The notes under the pieces were generated by a model. It saw only the letters and a program-made list of their open reading frames with translations. It searched no databases and was not told where the DNA came from. A program made the position numbers and the translations under genes. Positions 21,895 to 32,632 of a DNA stretch of 64,000 nt are shown here, piece after piece. Origin of the DNA: Hygrophila difformis (taxonomy: Eukaryota > Streptophyta > Magnoliopsida > Lamiales > Acanthaceae); NCBI GenBank assembly GCA_030278955.1, contig JAOANR010000008.1, forward strand, positions 37,146,148-37,210,147, read 5' to 3'. Position 1 is the stretch's first letter. Every line of letters begins with the position of its first letter.

Positions 21895-24330
21895 TCATCT
21901 TCCCCTGGAGCGGATGCTCCCGTCCTCGTGAATCTTGAAATCTACTGCCTTTCCTTCGGCAATGCTTCTCCTTATTTCCTCCAACTTTTCGTCACTCGAC
22001 TGGGCGAGTCGTATCTCTTCGAATACGGTAGGGCTTACTACCATCGCGTTGACGACCTCGGTTATCGTATCGGGATGCACCAGTTCCAGGCTTAATTTCG
22101 CCAAATCTCTGTACAATTCGGCCGGTATCACCAGTGAGGTCGTGACGTGTTGCGTCTTCCGACTCAAGGCGTCGGCCACGACGTTGGCCTTGCCCTCGTG
22201 ATACGCGACTTCCAGGTCGTAATCTTTGATCAGTTCCAACCATCTCCTCTGCCTCAGGTTCAGTTCTATTTGCGTGAATATGTACTTGAGGCTCTTATGG
22301 TCGGTGAACATCCGACACTTCCGCCCATAGAGATAGTGTCTCCAAATTTTCAGGGCGAACACGACCGCGGCCAGTTCTAGGTCGTGCGTCGGATAGTTTT
22401 GCTCGTGCGGTTTCAGCTGTCGTGATGCGTACGCTATGACTCTTTGATCCTGCATTAGTACGCATCCCAGTCCTTCTCTCGAGGCGTCGATATACACCTC
22501 GAAGTCTCCATCCTCTGATGGTAACGCCAACACCGGCGCCGTGGTAAGTCGTTTCTTCAGCTCCTGGAATGCGGCTTCGCACTCGCCAGTCCAGTCGTAC
22601 TTCACCCCCTTCTTCAGCAGTTGGGTCAATGGGCGGGCGATTTTGGAGAAGTCTTGGACAAATCGCCTGTAGTAGCCCGCCAGTCCGAGAAAACTTCTTA
22701 TCTCCGTTGGGCTCTTCGGTGGTACCCACTCGGTTACAGCCGAGATCTTTGCCGGGTCTACCGCCACTCCGCTGGCGGATACGATATGCCCAAGGAATGT
22801 TACTTCCCTCAGCCAGAAGTCGCATTTGGACAACTTCCCATATAGCTGATTTTCTCGGAGGATCCTCAGCACTTTATGTAAGTGCTCGGAATGTTCTTCC
22901 TCGTCCCTTGAGTAGACCAAGATGTCGTCTATGAATACCACTATGCATTGATCTAATAGTCCTCGGAACACGTTGTTCATGAGGTTCATGAACATTGCCG
23001 GGGCGTTCGTTAATCCGAATGACAGTACTGTGAATTCGTAGTGTCCATAGCGAGTCCTGAACGCTGTCTTTGGGATGTCCCTCTCAGCAATTCGCAGCTG
23101 ATGATATCCCGAACGCAGGTCGATCTTGGAGAACACAGTAGCTCCCTTCAGCTGGTCGAACAGATCCTCGATTCTGGGCAACGGGTACTTGTTCTTGATA
23201 GTGACTTGATTAAGTCCTCTATAGTCGATACACAGTCGCAGACTCCCATCCTTCTTCTTGACGAACAAGACCGGTGCTCCCCATGGAGACGTACTCGGTC
23301 TGATATATCCCTTTTCCAGCAATTCTTCGAGCTGTTCCTTTAGCTCCTTCATCTCCGGCGGTGCCATGCGGTAAGGAGCCTTTGAGACAGGTTCCGTTCC
23401 CGGGATGAGATCTATGGTGAACTCGAGATCCCTCTCAGGGGGCATGCCAGGAACGTCTTCTGGGAACACATCCGGGTACTCTCTCACCACCGGAATGTTG
23501 TCTATCTTTACTCCTTCAGCCTCGAGGTTGTGAACGTAGCATGCGTATAGCGCGTGGCCCTTACGCATTAGGCTACCTAACTCTAGGACGTTGACTATCT
23601 TGTTAGATTTCTTAGGGGGTTGAGAGTAGAAGATGACTCTTTTCCCCCTACTTTTCGACAGCGTGATCTTTTGCTTTTGGCACTCAATCACGGCCTTATA
23701 CCGAGTTAGCCAATCCATTCCTAGTATGACGTCAAAGTCTCTGACGTTGAACTCTACTAAGTTTGCGAAAAACTCTACGTTCTTTATTACTATAGGTATT
23801 CCATTGTAGCGTTTAGAGCATGCTATTACTTCTCCAGAGGGCAGTTGGATGCCTAAGCTAATTATCTCGCACTTAGGTAGATCTAGTTCAGTTACGACTC
23901 TCGAAGATACAATCGAACAACTGGCTCCGGAATCAAATAAGACTCTAAGTGGAGTACTTAGGACATGGAAAGTACCTGCCATCACGTCACCCTGCGCGGG
24001 TATGTCAGCCTGGTTGATCACGTTCAACCTCCCCATCGGCCTCCCTTGATTGGCTGGCTGGTTTTGATTTGGATTTGCGTTTTGCTGCTGGTTCGGAGGG
24101 CGTTGGTTCGGATTCGGAGGAGGCCGATATCCTTGATTGTTGCCGTTCCTACCTCCCTGGTTGAACGGCGCGTTAGGTCCAATGACCAAGTCTTCTCTCT
24201 TCGTGATGTTCTCGAGTCGGGTTCGACATTCCTCCCTCCGATGGCCAATTCGGCCGCACCGGAAGCACTCGCCCATCTGAGGACATCTCCTCACCAGGTG
24301 CAGCCTGCCACACCTTGGGCACGGCGGCAC
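21895..24330 (-). pseudogene. E1 pol: zinc knuckles, protease, RT, RNase H (integrase missing)
   Basis: An uninterrupted 811-codon frame. Residues 4-36 hold two knuckles, the second a perfect CX2CX4HX4C. The aspartic protease active site DSGA is at about 133-136. The reverse transcriptase has [24 protein letters not shown] and the catalytic FIDD at about 466-469. RNase H follows with [22 protein letters not shown] and FTDHKSLKY. The frame ends shortly after [11 protein letters not shown], where relatives continue into integrase, and stops almost at once. Because RT and RNase H are otherwise open, the integrase loss looks like a single internal deletion rather than general decay. Confidence 0.9.
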
Positions 24331-25007
24331 TCGTCCTCCTTGGTTGACATTCCGACCATTGTTGTTCTGAGCATTCCCGTTCGGCCCTCGCCGAAAGTTG
24401 TCCCCGCCAGTAGTGTTGCTTGTCCGGTTATCCCTGTTCCTCTTATCTGGCCCTTGCGCCCTCGGCTAGATTCCCCAGCAGCCTTCCTCTTTAGCTGTTG
24501 CACTCGTGCTACTGCTACTGCCCGATCGTAGATAGATTGCAGGTCCGGGTAGTTAACTCCAGTGATCACCTCTCGAATCGACAAGTTCAATCCCATTTCG
24601 AACTTTTGCGCCTTCTCCCCGTCAGTAGGTACCATCCTGGGCGCAAATCTCACCAACTCCTTAAACCGTGCATAGTATTCTTGAACAGATTTCTCTCCTT
24701 GCTTCAGGGATGAGAACTCCTCGTACAGTGCTGCCTTAGTACTCATCGGGTAGAAGCGCTCCCGGAGTAACTCCATGAACTCGTTCCACGAGTAAGGTTC
24801 ATCATCCTCTGCCAGCTTCCCTTGGGTAGCCTGCCACCAGTCGTCGGCCTCGCCACCCAGATAGTACGAGGCCACGTGGACCTTCTCCCCCTCCGGGCAT
24901 CTCACCGCCTTTAGCAATTTGTCAAAGGTTCTCAACCATTCTTCCAGCTTAGCAGGATCTTCCTCCCCGACGTAGTAAGGAGGCCGGTAGGGGTTCACCG
25001 CAGCCAA
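24291..25007 (-). pseudogene. E1 gag
   Basis: A 238-codon frame with the Ty3/gypsy Gag domain: NPYRPPYYVGEEDPAKLEEW, YYLGGEADDWWQA, FYPMSTKAALYEE and VQEYYARFKELVRFAPR. The last ~50 residues are out of frame relative to the zinc knuckles, which lie in the pol frame. A shift therefore separates capsid from knuckles around 24340-24480. A likely original start is the ATG at 25030-25028 (MAPR), but that frame does not join the Gag domain, apparently because N-terminal codons are deleted. It is close in sequence to E0 gag. Confidence 0.85.
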
Positions 25008-25384
25008 GTAGTTGATCCTCGGGGTGCCATCCTGTTACAACCAAGGAAGGTGTAAAGTTCAGGGAGATTCGATAAAGTGTGGAAAAAAGGGTTTTGCTGA
25101 ATTGTATGGTGCTTATCAGGAGTTGGTCAGTATTTGCATTTATTCATTCAGTCGTTTAGGGTTTTAGGGTCTGAGGTACTTGTCGTTTTGTTATGCAGAA
25201 ATAGATGCGTTGTTTGTCTGTCGGCGCTTTGTTAAGATATAAAGATGGTGTATAAAATAAGTGTTTGTGACTTTATTGCCCAGTAGAAGTTTTTGTTTCG
25301 GTACAAGCGACAAGTAGCAAGGATCCTGAAAATAGTTCGGGAAAATAGAAAAGGAGAACAATAGGAATAATGTATCAAAAATCT

Positions 25385-25912
25385 CTAATCCTGAGAAGGG
25401 TAGGTGGTCGGGTCCTCCATGGGGTCATCCTCATCACTTGATTCCTCGATGGTGCCCGTGCCAAGGGGCCCATGGAACACTGGGCTGGCTGGCCAACTGG
25501 GCCCAGCAACAGGAGCAGGATCAACGATAGCAACTGGTGTTTGGACGGCTGCAGGGACAGCGACAGGATCAATAACGAGGCTAGTTACAGGAGGAGTTCC
25601 TGGGTTGAGAGGGGCAGGTGGAAGCAGATCATCCTTCAGGTGATGCAGTTGATGTCCCAAGACCCCTGCTTGGGTCTCTACGTCGTCAATCTGGGTCCGA
25701 AGCTCAGTCTCGCGGGTCTGGAGTTCGTTGATTTGGATTTGGAGTTGGGTTATATCTTGATGTCCTGCTTGGCCCAGATTAGTTAGGTGGCCCAAGTTAG
25801 CTTCCATTTGCTCTACCCTTAGTCTGAAGTTGTTCACGTTTTGAGGAGATTCGAGGTATGCTTCAATCAACCTCATTAGTAGGTTGATCATGTTCACGTT
25901 TGGGAAAGCCAT
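25385..25912 (-). CDS. E1 extra ORF upstream of gag, coiled-coil protein of unknown function
   Basis: A 175-codon frame on the element's sense strand between primer site and gag, starting MAFPNVNMINLLMRL. Residues about 25-95 are rich in Glu, Gln and Leu in a heptad-like pattern (LQIQINELQTRETELRTQ), suggesting a coiled coil. The C-terminal half is Pro-, Val- and Ala-rich and ends with an acidic stretch (ESSDEDDPMED). No zinc finger, protease or RT motif is visible. It is separated from gag by about 355 bp of noncoding sequence. E0 has no counterpart in its leader. It may be a captured or displaced Gag extension; I do not recognise a family. Confidence 0.55.
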   Translation of the reverse strand: MAFPNVNMINLLMRLIEAYLESPQNVNNFRLRVEQMEANLGHLTNLGQAGHQDITQLQIQINELQTRETELRTQIDDVETQAGVLGHQLHHLKDDLLPPAPLNPGTPPVTSLVIDPVAVPAAVQTPVAIVDPAPVAGPSWPASPVFHGPLGTGTIEESSDEDDPMEDPTTYPSQD

Positions 25913-26243
25913 CTATTGTTAACAAGGTAGGTTAAAGTCAGACATTTTTCAGGCAAGGTTAAGATATGCATGAATCTAAATCTACATCCAACATGCAAGT
26001 GCAAGTCCCTTCCCCATAAAAAAAAATTAGTTTGTTTTAAAATAAATTGCTAAAGGTCGGGCCTCTATAGTGGGCCAAAATTTAATATTTCTTTGGCTAA
26101 GATTTTGGGCTATGTAAAAAGGATTATAGACTTTTGGGCTAAAAATAATACTAGTAGTCAAAATAAATAGTTTTAAAAGAAATAGCACTTGGGTTTAAAA
26201 ATAATGGTTTAAAATAATAGTAGTAACTTTAAAAATTTTCCGG
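25913..26243 (-). other. E1 untranslated leader
   Basis: AT-rich sequence between the primer-binding site and the extra ORF. No coding frame or strong repeat is seen. Confidence 0.5.
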
Positions 26244-26255
26244 GCTCTGATACCA
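26244..26255 (-). other. E1 primer-binding site (tRNA-Met type)
   Basis: Minus-strand TGGTATCAGAGC lies three bases after the end of the 5' LTR (26259). It is the same site as in E0. Confidence 0.9.
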
Positions 26256-26258
26256 ACT

Positions 26259-29016
26259 TGTAACACCCCGGATTTGATAACCCAGGCCGGGATGTCACCG
26301 CCACATCTCCCTAGCAAGACACGGCTTCCCGAGCTCACTAAGGAAATGCAAGGCTTGTGGGTATGTAAAAGTTTTAAAACATTTCAAGATTTAGTCCGGA
26401 AATTTATAATACTTAATACGATAGTAGTAATCATCATGCGTGAAAAATAAATAGAGTAAATGCAGCGGAAAGTAAATCACGGCCAACATGGCCAAATCCT
26501 CGGGTTTAACAGACCCGGTAAAAACAGTACGATGCAGAATTTAAAATGTCCGTTATGATTTCCCCAAAGTGCATATGCAATGCGTCACTCGACATACTCT
26601 GTAAAAAAAAGAAAATGACAACGGTTGTCAGTATAAAAATATACTGAGTAAGTTAATCCCTAACTAACAAATAAAAGGGGTTACACGTGTTTAAACTAAA
26701 GATTTCGCTTACCGTACGAGAATTTAAAAATACATAATTTATTAGCAGCGGAAAAACATGATTAAGGGGCTTAATCTTAAAAGCGTAATTTAAAGCATAA
26801 TTTAAGATGCATAACCTTTAAATACATAATTAAAGACATGATAAATACGATTTAAGCATAATGAAACACTCACACAAGTCTTTTACTTTCCATCCCGTAG
26901 ACTAAGAAGAGGACACCATACCGGGAGATCACTAACGAGGCAATCTCAACATAGGACCACTAATGAGGCAGTCCAAACAATGGGAGACCACTAACGAGGC
27001 AGTCTCAAAGATAGTAGGACCACTAACGAGGCGATCCAAAAAGATAGTAGGACCACTAACGAGGCGATCCAAAATACAGCGCGCGAGATCACTAACGAGG
27101 CAATCTCAGATAGTAAGGAGACCACTAACGAGGCAGTCTCAAAGATAATGATAGTATGAAGATCGGCTCAGCCTAGTGAACGGGATTTTTCGAAAGTTCG
27201 TATTTCAAAGTTATCAAATGATCGATATCGCGTTTTCATAGTTCGAGTTTTCTCAAGTTCGAAAAATCCTATTCGAGGCAGTTTACGCCTTTCTTAATTA
27301 AAAATTCGTATTTTCTCCAAAAATTCTGAAATTTTTACAGTAATTCAAAAACACACACACGAACAACTTTCAGGTTTTAAGTTTTTGGAAATAAGGTTCC
27401 GAAGCGAGTCGAAATTCGAGTTTATTGAAAGGAATAATTTCTGTCTTAAAAACTGTTTTCGTCACAGGTACGTGCAACGCCGATTAAAAATTCATTTTAA
27501 AACCAATCGATGTGAAATTTTTACAGTAACTACACAACACGTTAAGGAACAACTTTCATGTTTTAAGAATTTGGAAATAATGAATTCTTGGTACTCAAAA
27601 ATCGAGTGCAACTCACTGCATACTCGCGGCCCTTAAAACAATCTTAAACCAGTTCTGAAAATTCAGCCGTTTGGCATATCAAATGAACACCAAAATCCGT
27701 GAAATTTAATATGCATAATCTAGACACAATTATCTACAACTTTTGTTTAGGAATGCAAGTTAAATCATTTGAAAAATGGGTGAAAAACATGCATCAAGTT
27801 GAATGTAGAAATCTGTCACAGTTTTAAAACGTTCGGGTTGTCACAGAAAGTTTACGGCGTGATTTGGGATAGCAAAACTTAATGTCAATGGCTGACATTT
27901 GGACACAAGATAGACAAAAGTGTTAGGAACAACTTTTATGTTGAAAGGTTTTCGGTTTGAATTCCCGAAGGTCGAGTTTTAGGCGAGTCTTTAAAATTGG
28001 ACGAAAATAGGGTTTTTGAAAACCGATTTTTGTTACAAGCCTATATCTCGAGATTTAAACAACAAACAACCACGAAAATTTGTGAGTAAGGTTTTAACTT
28101 ACCTACAATGATGATAGGGTCGCTGGATTGGGTTTCTGGACGTCCTAGGGTCACGACGAACGGCCAACTTCTCCGATCGCTTTTTGTTCGTTTTCCGACG
28201 GGAAATCGTAGTAAGGAAAAAGGGTTAGAATATGAGTTTCTGAGATCTATGGACGAATTGAAACTTTGTACAATAGCTTACCAAGAGTCTAGAGGGCAGG
28301 GGCTTGTCCCGGTCGTCCCGTCGTCGCCGGAATACTTGCCGGAAAGTGGTGTCGAAGGAGTTTTGAAATTGGAGAGGGAATTGAGGGTGGAGGCTTGAAT
28401 GTTTTCTGAAAACCTAGGGTTTGGGGCGCCCCTAGGGTATTCTTAAGCCTTCCCCAAGGCTGAGATTCGATTGCCATGGTTAGGGGTGTTGTTTTTGGCA
28501 AGAAAATCGCCATGGAAGGAAAGTTTACACTTTCAGCACCTCTGGCGCGCTGGTGGCGCGCACCTAAGCTTTTGCCCGCGCGGAGCACGCGCGACCAGCC
28601 TGGATTCGCGACGCCTCTGTCCGCGCGGTGGTCGCGCGGCGGCGCGCGGACAGCGCGGGCCGGCCGGACCGGCCGGTTCGGCGGTCCGCGTGTTCCGTCG
28701 GGTCTTCCCTCGCTTTCCCCTATCGGTTTTCTACGTGTTAGCTCGATTCCCTGGGTCGTCTCCGTTTCGGAATCTTCTCCTTAAACTTGTTACGAGTCCG
28801 GCTTATCGCTCGCAACATTTCCGTGTCCTAATTAGCCTAGTCTAAATTGGTTCCAACTCCTCCTATCGTCCTTGTGATCTAATTCGTGATGTATTTTGTG
28901 ATTTATTTCGTGACTGAACTTAGAAATTAGTTCCAAGCTGCCTACGTACCCTGTGAAGGGATCAAGTCATGACGTAGTTCAAAACAATTTGAATTTGTTT
29001 TTCCTCGGGTGTTACA
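26259..29016 (-). mobile_element. E1 5' LTR (right end on the plus strand)
   Basis: Nearly identical to 18602-21361 in sequence and order. The hairpin array is at 26935-27140, donor-like GT sites lie around 28275 and 28100, the GC-rich block is at 28540-28690, and the leader box is at about 28938-28990. The few visible differences are single substitutions and small indels. Confidence 0.95.
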
Positions 29017-29021
29017 GGGAT

Positions 29022-29301
29022 AGTCTTCAACCATGGGGACTATGCGTCACCATGTCCAAAGTGTGGTAAACCGCATTATGCGAGAGGATGCCCTCAGCCT
29101 GGAGCATGCCTTCGATGTGGTCGACATGGTCATCAGCTGCGTGATTGCCGGACACGGAAAGAGAACATCGACAAGAGAGAGGATGTGACTACTCGACCTA
29201 AGCAACCACGAAACCCAGACGGTCAAGGTGGCAACAACCAACGGCACCAGTATCATCAGAATAAAGACCAAAACCCGAAACCTCTCGAGAGTACTGAATA
29301 G
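29022..29301 (+). pseudogene. E0 gag C-terminus with two zinc knuckles
   Basis: This continues the interrupted gag past the E1 insertion. The frame reads CPKCGKPHYARGC then CLRCGRHGHQLRDC; the second is a standard CX2CX4HX4C retroviral knuckle, the first one residue shorter. A polar tail leads to a TAG at 29299-29301. No protease or RT follows; only about 270 bp remain before the 3' LTR. The stop after the knuckles is what makes E0 gag-only. Confidence 0.85.
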
Positions 29302-29327
29302 GCAGTTATGGGGACATAACTGGAGTC

Positions 29328-29342
29328 CTAAGGGGGAGAGGA
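29328..29342 (+). other. Outer polypurine tract and LTR-start-like site in E0
   Basis: AAGGGGGAGAGGA precedes TGTGATACCCCG at 29343, the form of an LTR start. The next 228 bp carry the leader box (29409-29453) that in solo LTRs E3 and 12315-15065 lies inside the LTR. In E0 this site is not the LTR boundary. Confidence 0.7.
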
Positions 29343-29554
29343 TGTGATACCCCGTAATAAAGTAGTTGCATTTTTTTTGGCTCGACAATATGTATCCCAA
29401 ATAAAATTTTGAACTACGTTATGGCTTGATCCCTTCACAGGGTACGTAGGCAGCTTAGAAGTTTTAATTCTAAGTTCAGTCGCAAAATAATAAAACAACA
29501 AAAAGACTTTGGCACGAGAAGAGCCGAAACACAACTTCGAGGACGAAGTTGATT

Positions 29555-29570
29555 CCTAAGGAGGGTAGAC
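29555..29570 (+). other. Inner (used) polypurine tract of E0
   Basis: CCTAAGGAGGGTAGAC lies directly before the 3' LTR start TGTAATACCCGG at 29571. The matching 5' LTR begins at the same base (11725) beside a target-site duplication, so this tract defined the E0 LTR. Confidence 0.8.
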
Positions 29571-32078
29571 TGTAATACCCGGAAATTTTCCAACATAAAA
29601 TAAATACAATAAATAAAATAAATATAATAAATAAAGAAATAAATGTAGAGGAAATGGGAAATGGAATTTAAATTAAAAAGGAAACAAAATTCCGAGAACC
29701 CGGGAAGCCGAAGACAATTTAATCGAATAAATGGTTACACGGGGACACGACACCGATAGACTCAATAACTCGAGTCTAAATATAAATTTATATCCGAATA
29801 AAATTAAGATAGGAAATCGGAGCCCGAAGATACCCCGGAAATCCGAATCCGGGAACATAGAGGGATAGAAGTCCGAAAGAGAGGAGGAAACGCACGACGG
29901 ATCGCACGACCCGCCCGGACCGAAGCCCAGGCGAGTTCGGCGCGGTGGCCGCGCGGTCACAAGGGGAAGGGCGCGCCACGGCCGCGCCAAGCGACAGATT
30001 TGCCCGTTGCGTGAATCTCTCGCCCGAACGCGGATTTTTCGACTTTCGGTTGAACATCTCTCGACCCAAGACCCTTGGGGTCAGATTTTGGACGCCCTAG
30101 GTCTTAGATATCTATAAATAAGACCTTCTAGGAGCTCCGAATGCTTTTACAAAACCCTACAACTTCTACACATTCGAAACCCTAAATCCGGAGTCGTCGG
30201 AGGCACGAAACCAAGACGAACGCTGTTGGACGAAAATTCTACAGATCTCCATAGTCGTGGTAAGTCTCGATCCAATCTTTGTTCAATAAACGATTCGAAA
30301 ACGAATCCTAATCATCTCCTTTTTCTTTCTACACCCCGTATTGGATCTAGATCGTAGAACCCGACGAACGGAGAGGAGAAACGGTGGACTGGAAGCCACG
30401 CCTTCGAATAGACGATCCCGGACGTTCGTAAACTCTGTAAGTTAACTCTTACATGGTTTTGGGATGAATTAAAACATTCAAAACCTAAAACAAGAAATCG
30501 AAAATCTGTCAATTTAAACTTCCTATCGACGCAACAGATTTGATGAATTTTTCCGAACCTTAAAACGAATTCAAATGGAGAAACTTAAAACACGAAAAAC
30601 GTTCCTAAGACTTAGATCTAGCTACTGTAAATTTTTGAGAATTTTTGGAGTCGATTTGATATGTGAAAACCCACCAAAACCGAACTGTTTGAATCTAGAT
30701 CTTGAAATCTTGGACAGAACTTAGGAATGATCTTGATTACGTTTTTGACATAGGATCTAGACTGTTTTAGATCTTTGGCCGAACATGAAAGTCGTAGATA
30801 ATTGTCTTAAGATAATCTCTGTAAAATTTCATCAAATTTGGAGTTGAATTGCTATGGTAGAATTTGAAATCTTTAAACTGTGGTACATTAAATTCGGACA
30901 GAATTATTCTTCTACGAAAATTGGTGATTTTGACCTATTTAGGTATCTCGGATTGAAAAAATTAAAACACGAAAGTTGTAGATCTCGACGTTTCCGAGTT
31001 AGTCGTGAAATTTCGGAATTTTTGGAATTAAATCTGATTTTAGACGAATTTTAGAGTAAACTGTGGTTTACCGGAAACGAAATCTTGAAATCTTGTTGAA
31101 ACATGAAATTAGCCTTTAAGGTTTAAATGATTGGGAATTCCTTTGAAATAAAATACACATGAAATACGATGCTTGCCGAAAGGCAATTGAAATATCCTGC
31201 TTGCCGAAAGGCAATTGAAATATCCTGCTTGCCGAAAGGAAATTGAAATATCCTGCTTGCCGAAAGGCAATTGAAATATCCTGCTTGCCGAAAGGCAATT
31301 GAAATATTGTGCTTGCCGAAAGGCAATTGAAATATAATGCTTGCCGAAAGGCAATTGAGATATAATGCTTGCCGGAAGGCAATTGATAAATAAAACTTGC
31401 CGAATGGCGATTGAAATATAAACTTGAAACACGAGACATGAGATATGAAACTAGAAGACTTGAAAAATTGTTCCTTTTAGATTATGTCTTAAAGTATGTC
31501 ATGCAATTGTTTTACTTTGCGAATTATATTTATGATCTTATGAAATCTCTATCCTTTAAATTATGCCATTTAATTATTGTTAGATAAATATGTTAAATGA
31601 TGTGGTGTTGTGTGCATGTTTTCTCAAAATTTAAATAATGGCTTTGAAACCCCTTAATCATGCTTGTGTTAACTTACTCAGCACGTAGGGCTGACCAAAA
31701 CCATATTTTCTATTTCTTGTTTTTTCAAAGTTGAGAATTATGCATCGTCATATGCATACACGGGAAGTTTGGGATGGTATATTATTTTGAATTTTTGTAT
31801 TAGATTAGATCTTGCATGAACGGGCATGTTTAACCCGTGATTAGGCCATGTTGGCCCTATATTTAAATTCCGCTGCGATACATATATGTAAATATTATTT
31901 TTCCGCTGCAACTTTGATGTACTATTTTTAAATTATATATGAATGGGCTGTTTGAATATTTTAAATTCTGAAAAACCATAGCCTTGCATCTCTTTAGTAA
32001 GCTCGGAGAAACCGTGTCTTGCTAGGGAGGTGTGGCGGTGACATCCCGATCTGGGTGACCAAAAACCAGGGTGTTACA
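29571..32078 (+). mobile_element. E0 3' LTR
   Basis: 2508 bp, ending GGGTGTTACA before the ATACC duplication. It carries the GC-rich block (29935-29995), a TATA box at about 30112, donor-like GT at 30260 and 30437, modules and the hairpin array at 31169-31420. Compared with the 5' LTR it lacks 6 bp near 30490 and the nested solo LTR. Confidence 0.95.
31169..31420 (+). repeat. 28-bp tandem hairpin array (E0 3' LTR)
   Basis: The same nine-unit array as in the 5' LTR. Unit 6 keeps GAAA here where the 5' copy has AAAA. Confidence 0.95.
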
Positions 32079-32632
32079 ATACCTTCTAATCTTGAAGTAG
32101 AAACAAGGAAAATTTTAGTCTGAAATCGCCTCTGCATGAAGAATACTACACTCATCAAGAACTCTCGTTTGCCGAAGATTTTTCAAAAGGGAGAATAATG
32201 GTTGTGAAGGGCAGGTTTTATGGAGGTTGGGCTGAAGATAATGAAGGGTATATCATGGAAGATTCTCTGATATTTTGCCCTCCTCTTGGCCGTCCACTTC
32301 TTACCAAATATCATGGATTTTGATTGATATGTTTGATTCAACTTCCTTGCTAGTGTAGATGTCCCTAAAAATATAAAGATTTTTACTTAATCACTAATCT
32401 ATTACGTACATGCATCCCTCAATTGGGTGTTGACATGCTTGCCATAATTAATAAGGTAATGGGATCTTCCAACTATGTAAAGTTTCAAAGTAAATGCAAT
32501 TCAAGCACCTTGTTGAATTTATTTACCCACTTGTTGAGTATCAAGGATAAAACAAAATAATTATTTCTATTTAATAATTTATCAAAAAGATAAATTATTT
32601 TGATCATTAGAAATTAATTATGGGATATTACA
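32079..32632 (-). mobile_element. Old LTR (E5), right end
   Basis: After the E0 target-site copy, AT-rich sequence runs to GGGATATTACA at 32632, a degraded form of the GGGTATTACA end seen at other reversed LTRs. It is taken as the right end of the old LTR interrupted by E0. Beyond it pararetrovirus sequence begins. Confidence 0.45.

Larger units (their letters stand above)
18602..29016 (-). mobile_element. Ty3/gypsy chromovirus E1, young insertion in E0 gag
   Basis: The element is flanked by GGGAT at 18597-18601 and 29017-29021. Its LTRs are 18602-21361 (2760 bp) and 26259-29016 (2758 bp), nearly identical by eye. The minus-strand order is LTR, tRNA-Met-type primer site, an extra ORF, gag, pol (protease, RT, RNase H), a truncated integrase C-terminus with a chromodomain-like tail, polypurine tract, LTR. 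The integrase zinc-binding and DDE core are missing, so the copy could not move on its own in its present form. Confidence 0.95.
11725..32078 (+). mobile_element. Ty3/gypsy element E0, gag-only (TR-GAG-like), with nested insertions
   Basis: The element runs from TGTAATACCCGG at 11725 to GGGTGTTACA at 32078, flanked by ATACC on both sides (11720-11724 and 32079-32083). With nested insertions removed it has two LTRs of about 2.51 kb, a tRNA-Met-type primer site, a gag gene ending in zinc knuckles and a polypurine tract. The internal region is only about 2.16 kb, and no protease, RT, RNase H or integrase coding is left. A minus-strand element (18602-29016) sits in gag and a solo LTR (12315-15065) sits in the 5' LTR. 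The two E0 LTRs differ mainly by a 6-bp indel and scattered substitutions. Confidence 0.9.

Noticed and set aside
26244..26255. tRNA-like sequence TGGTATCAGAGC
   Set aside because: It is only the 12-base primer site complementary to a tRNA 3' end; no cloverleaf sequence surrounds it.
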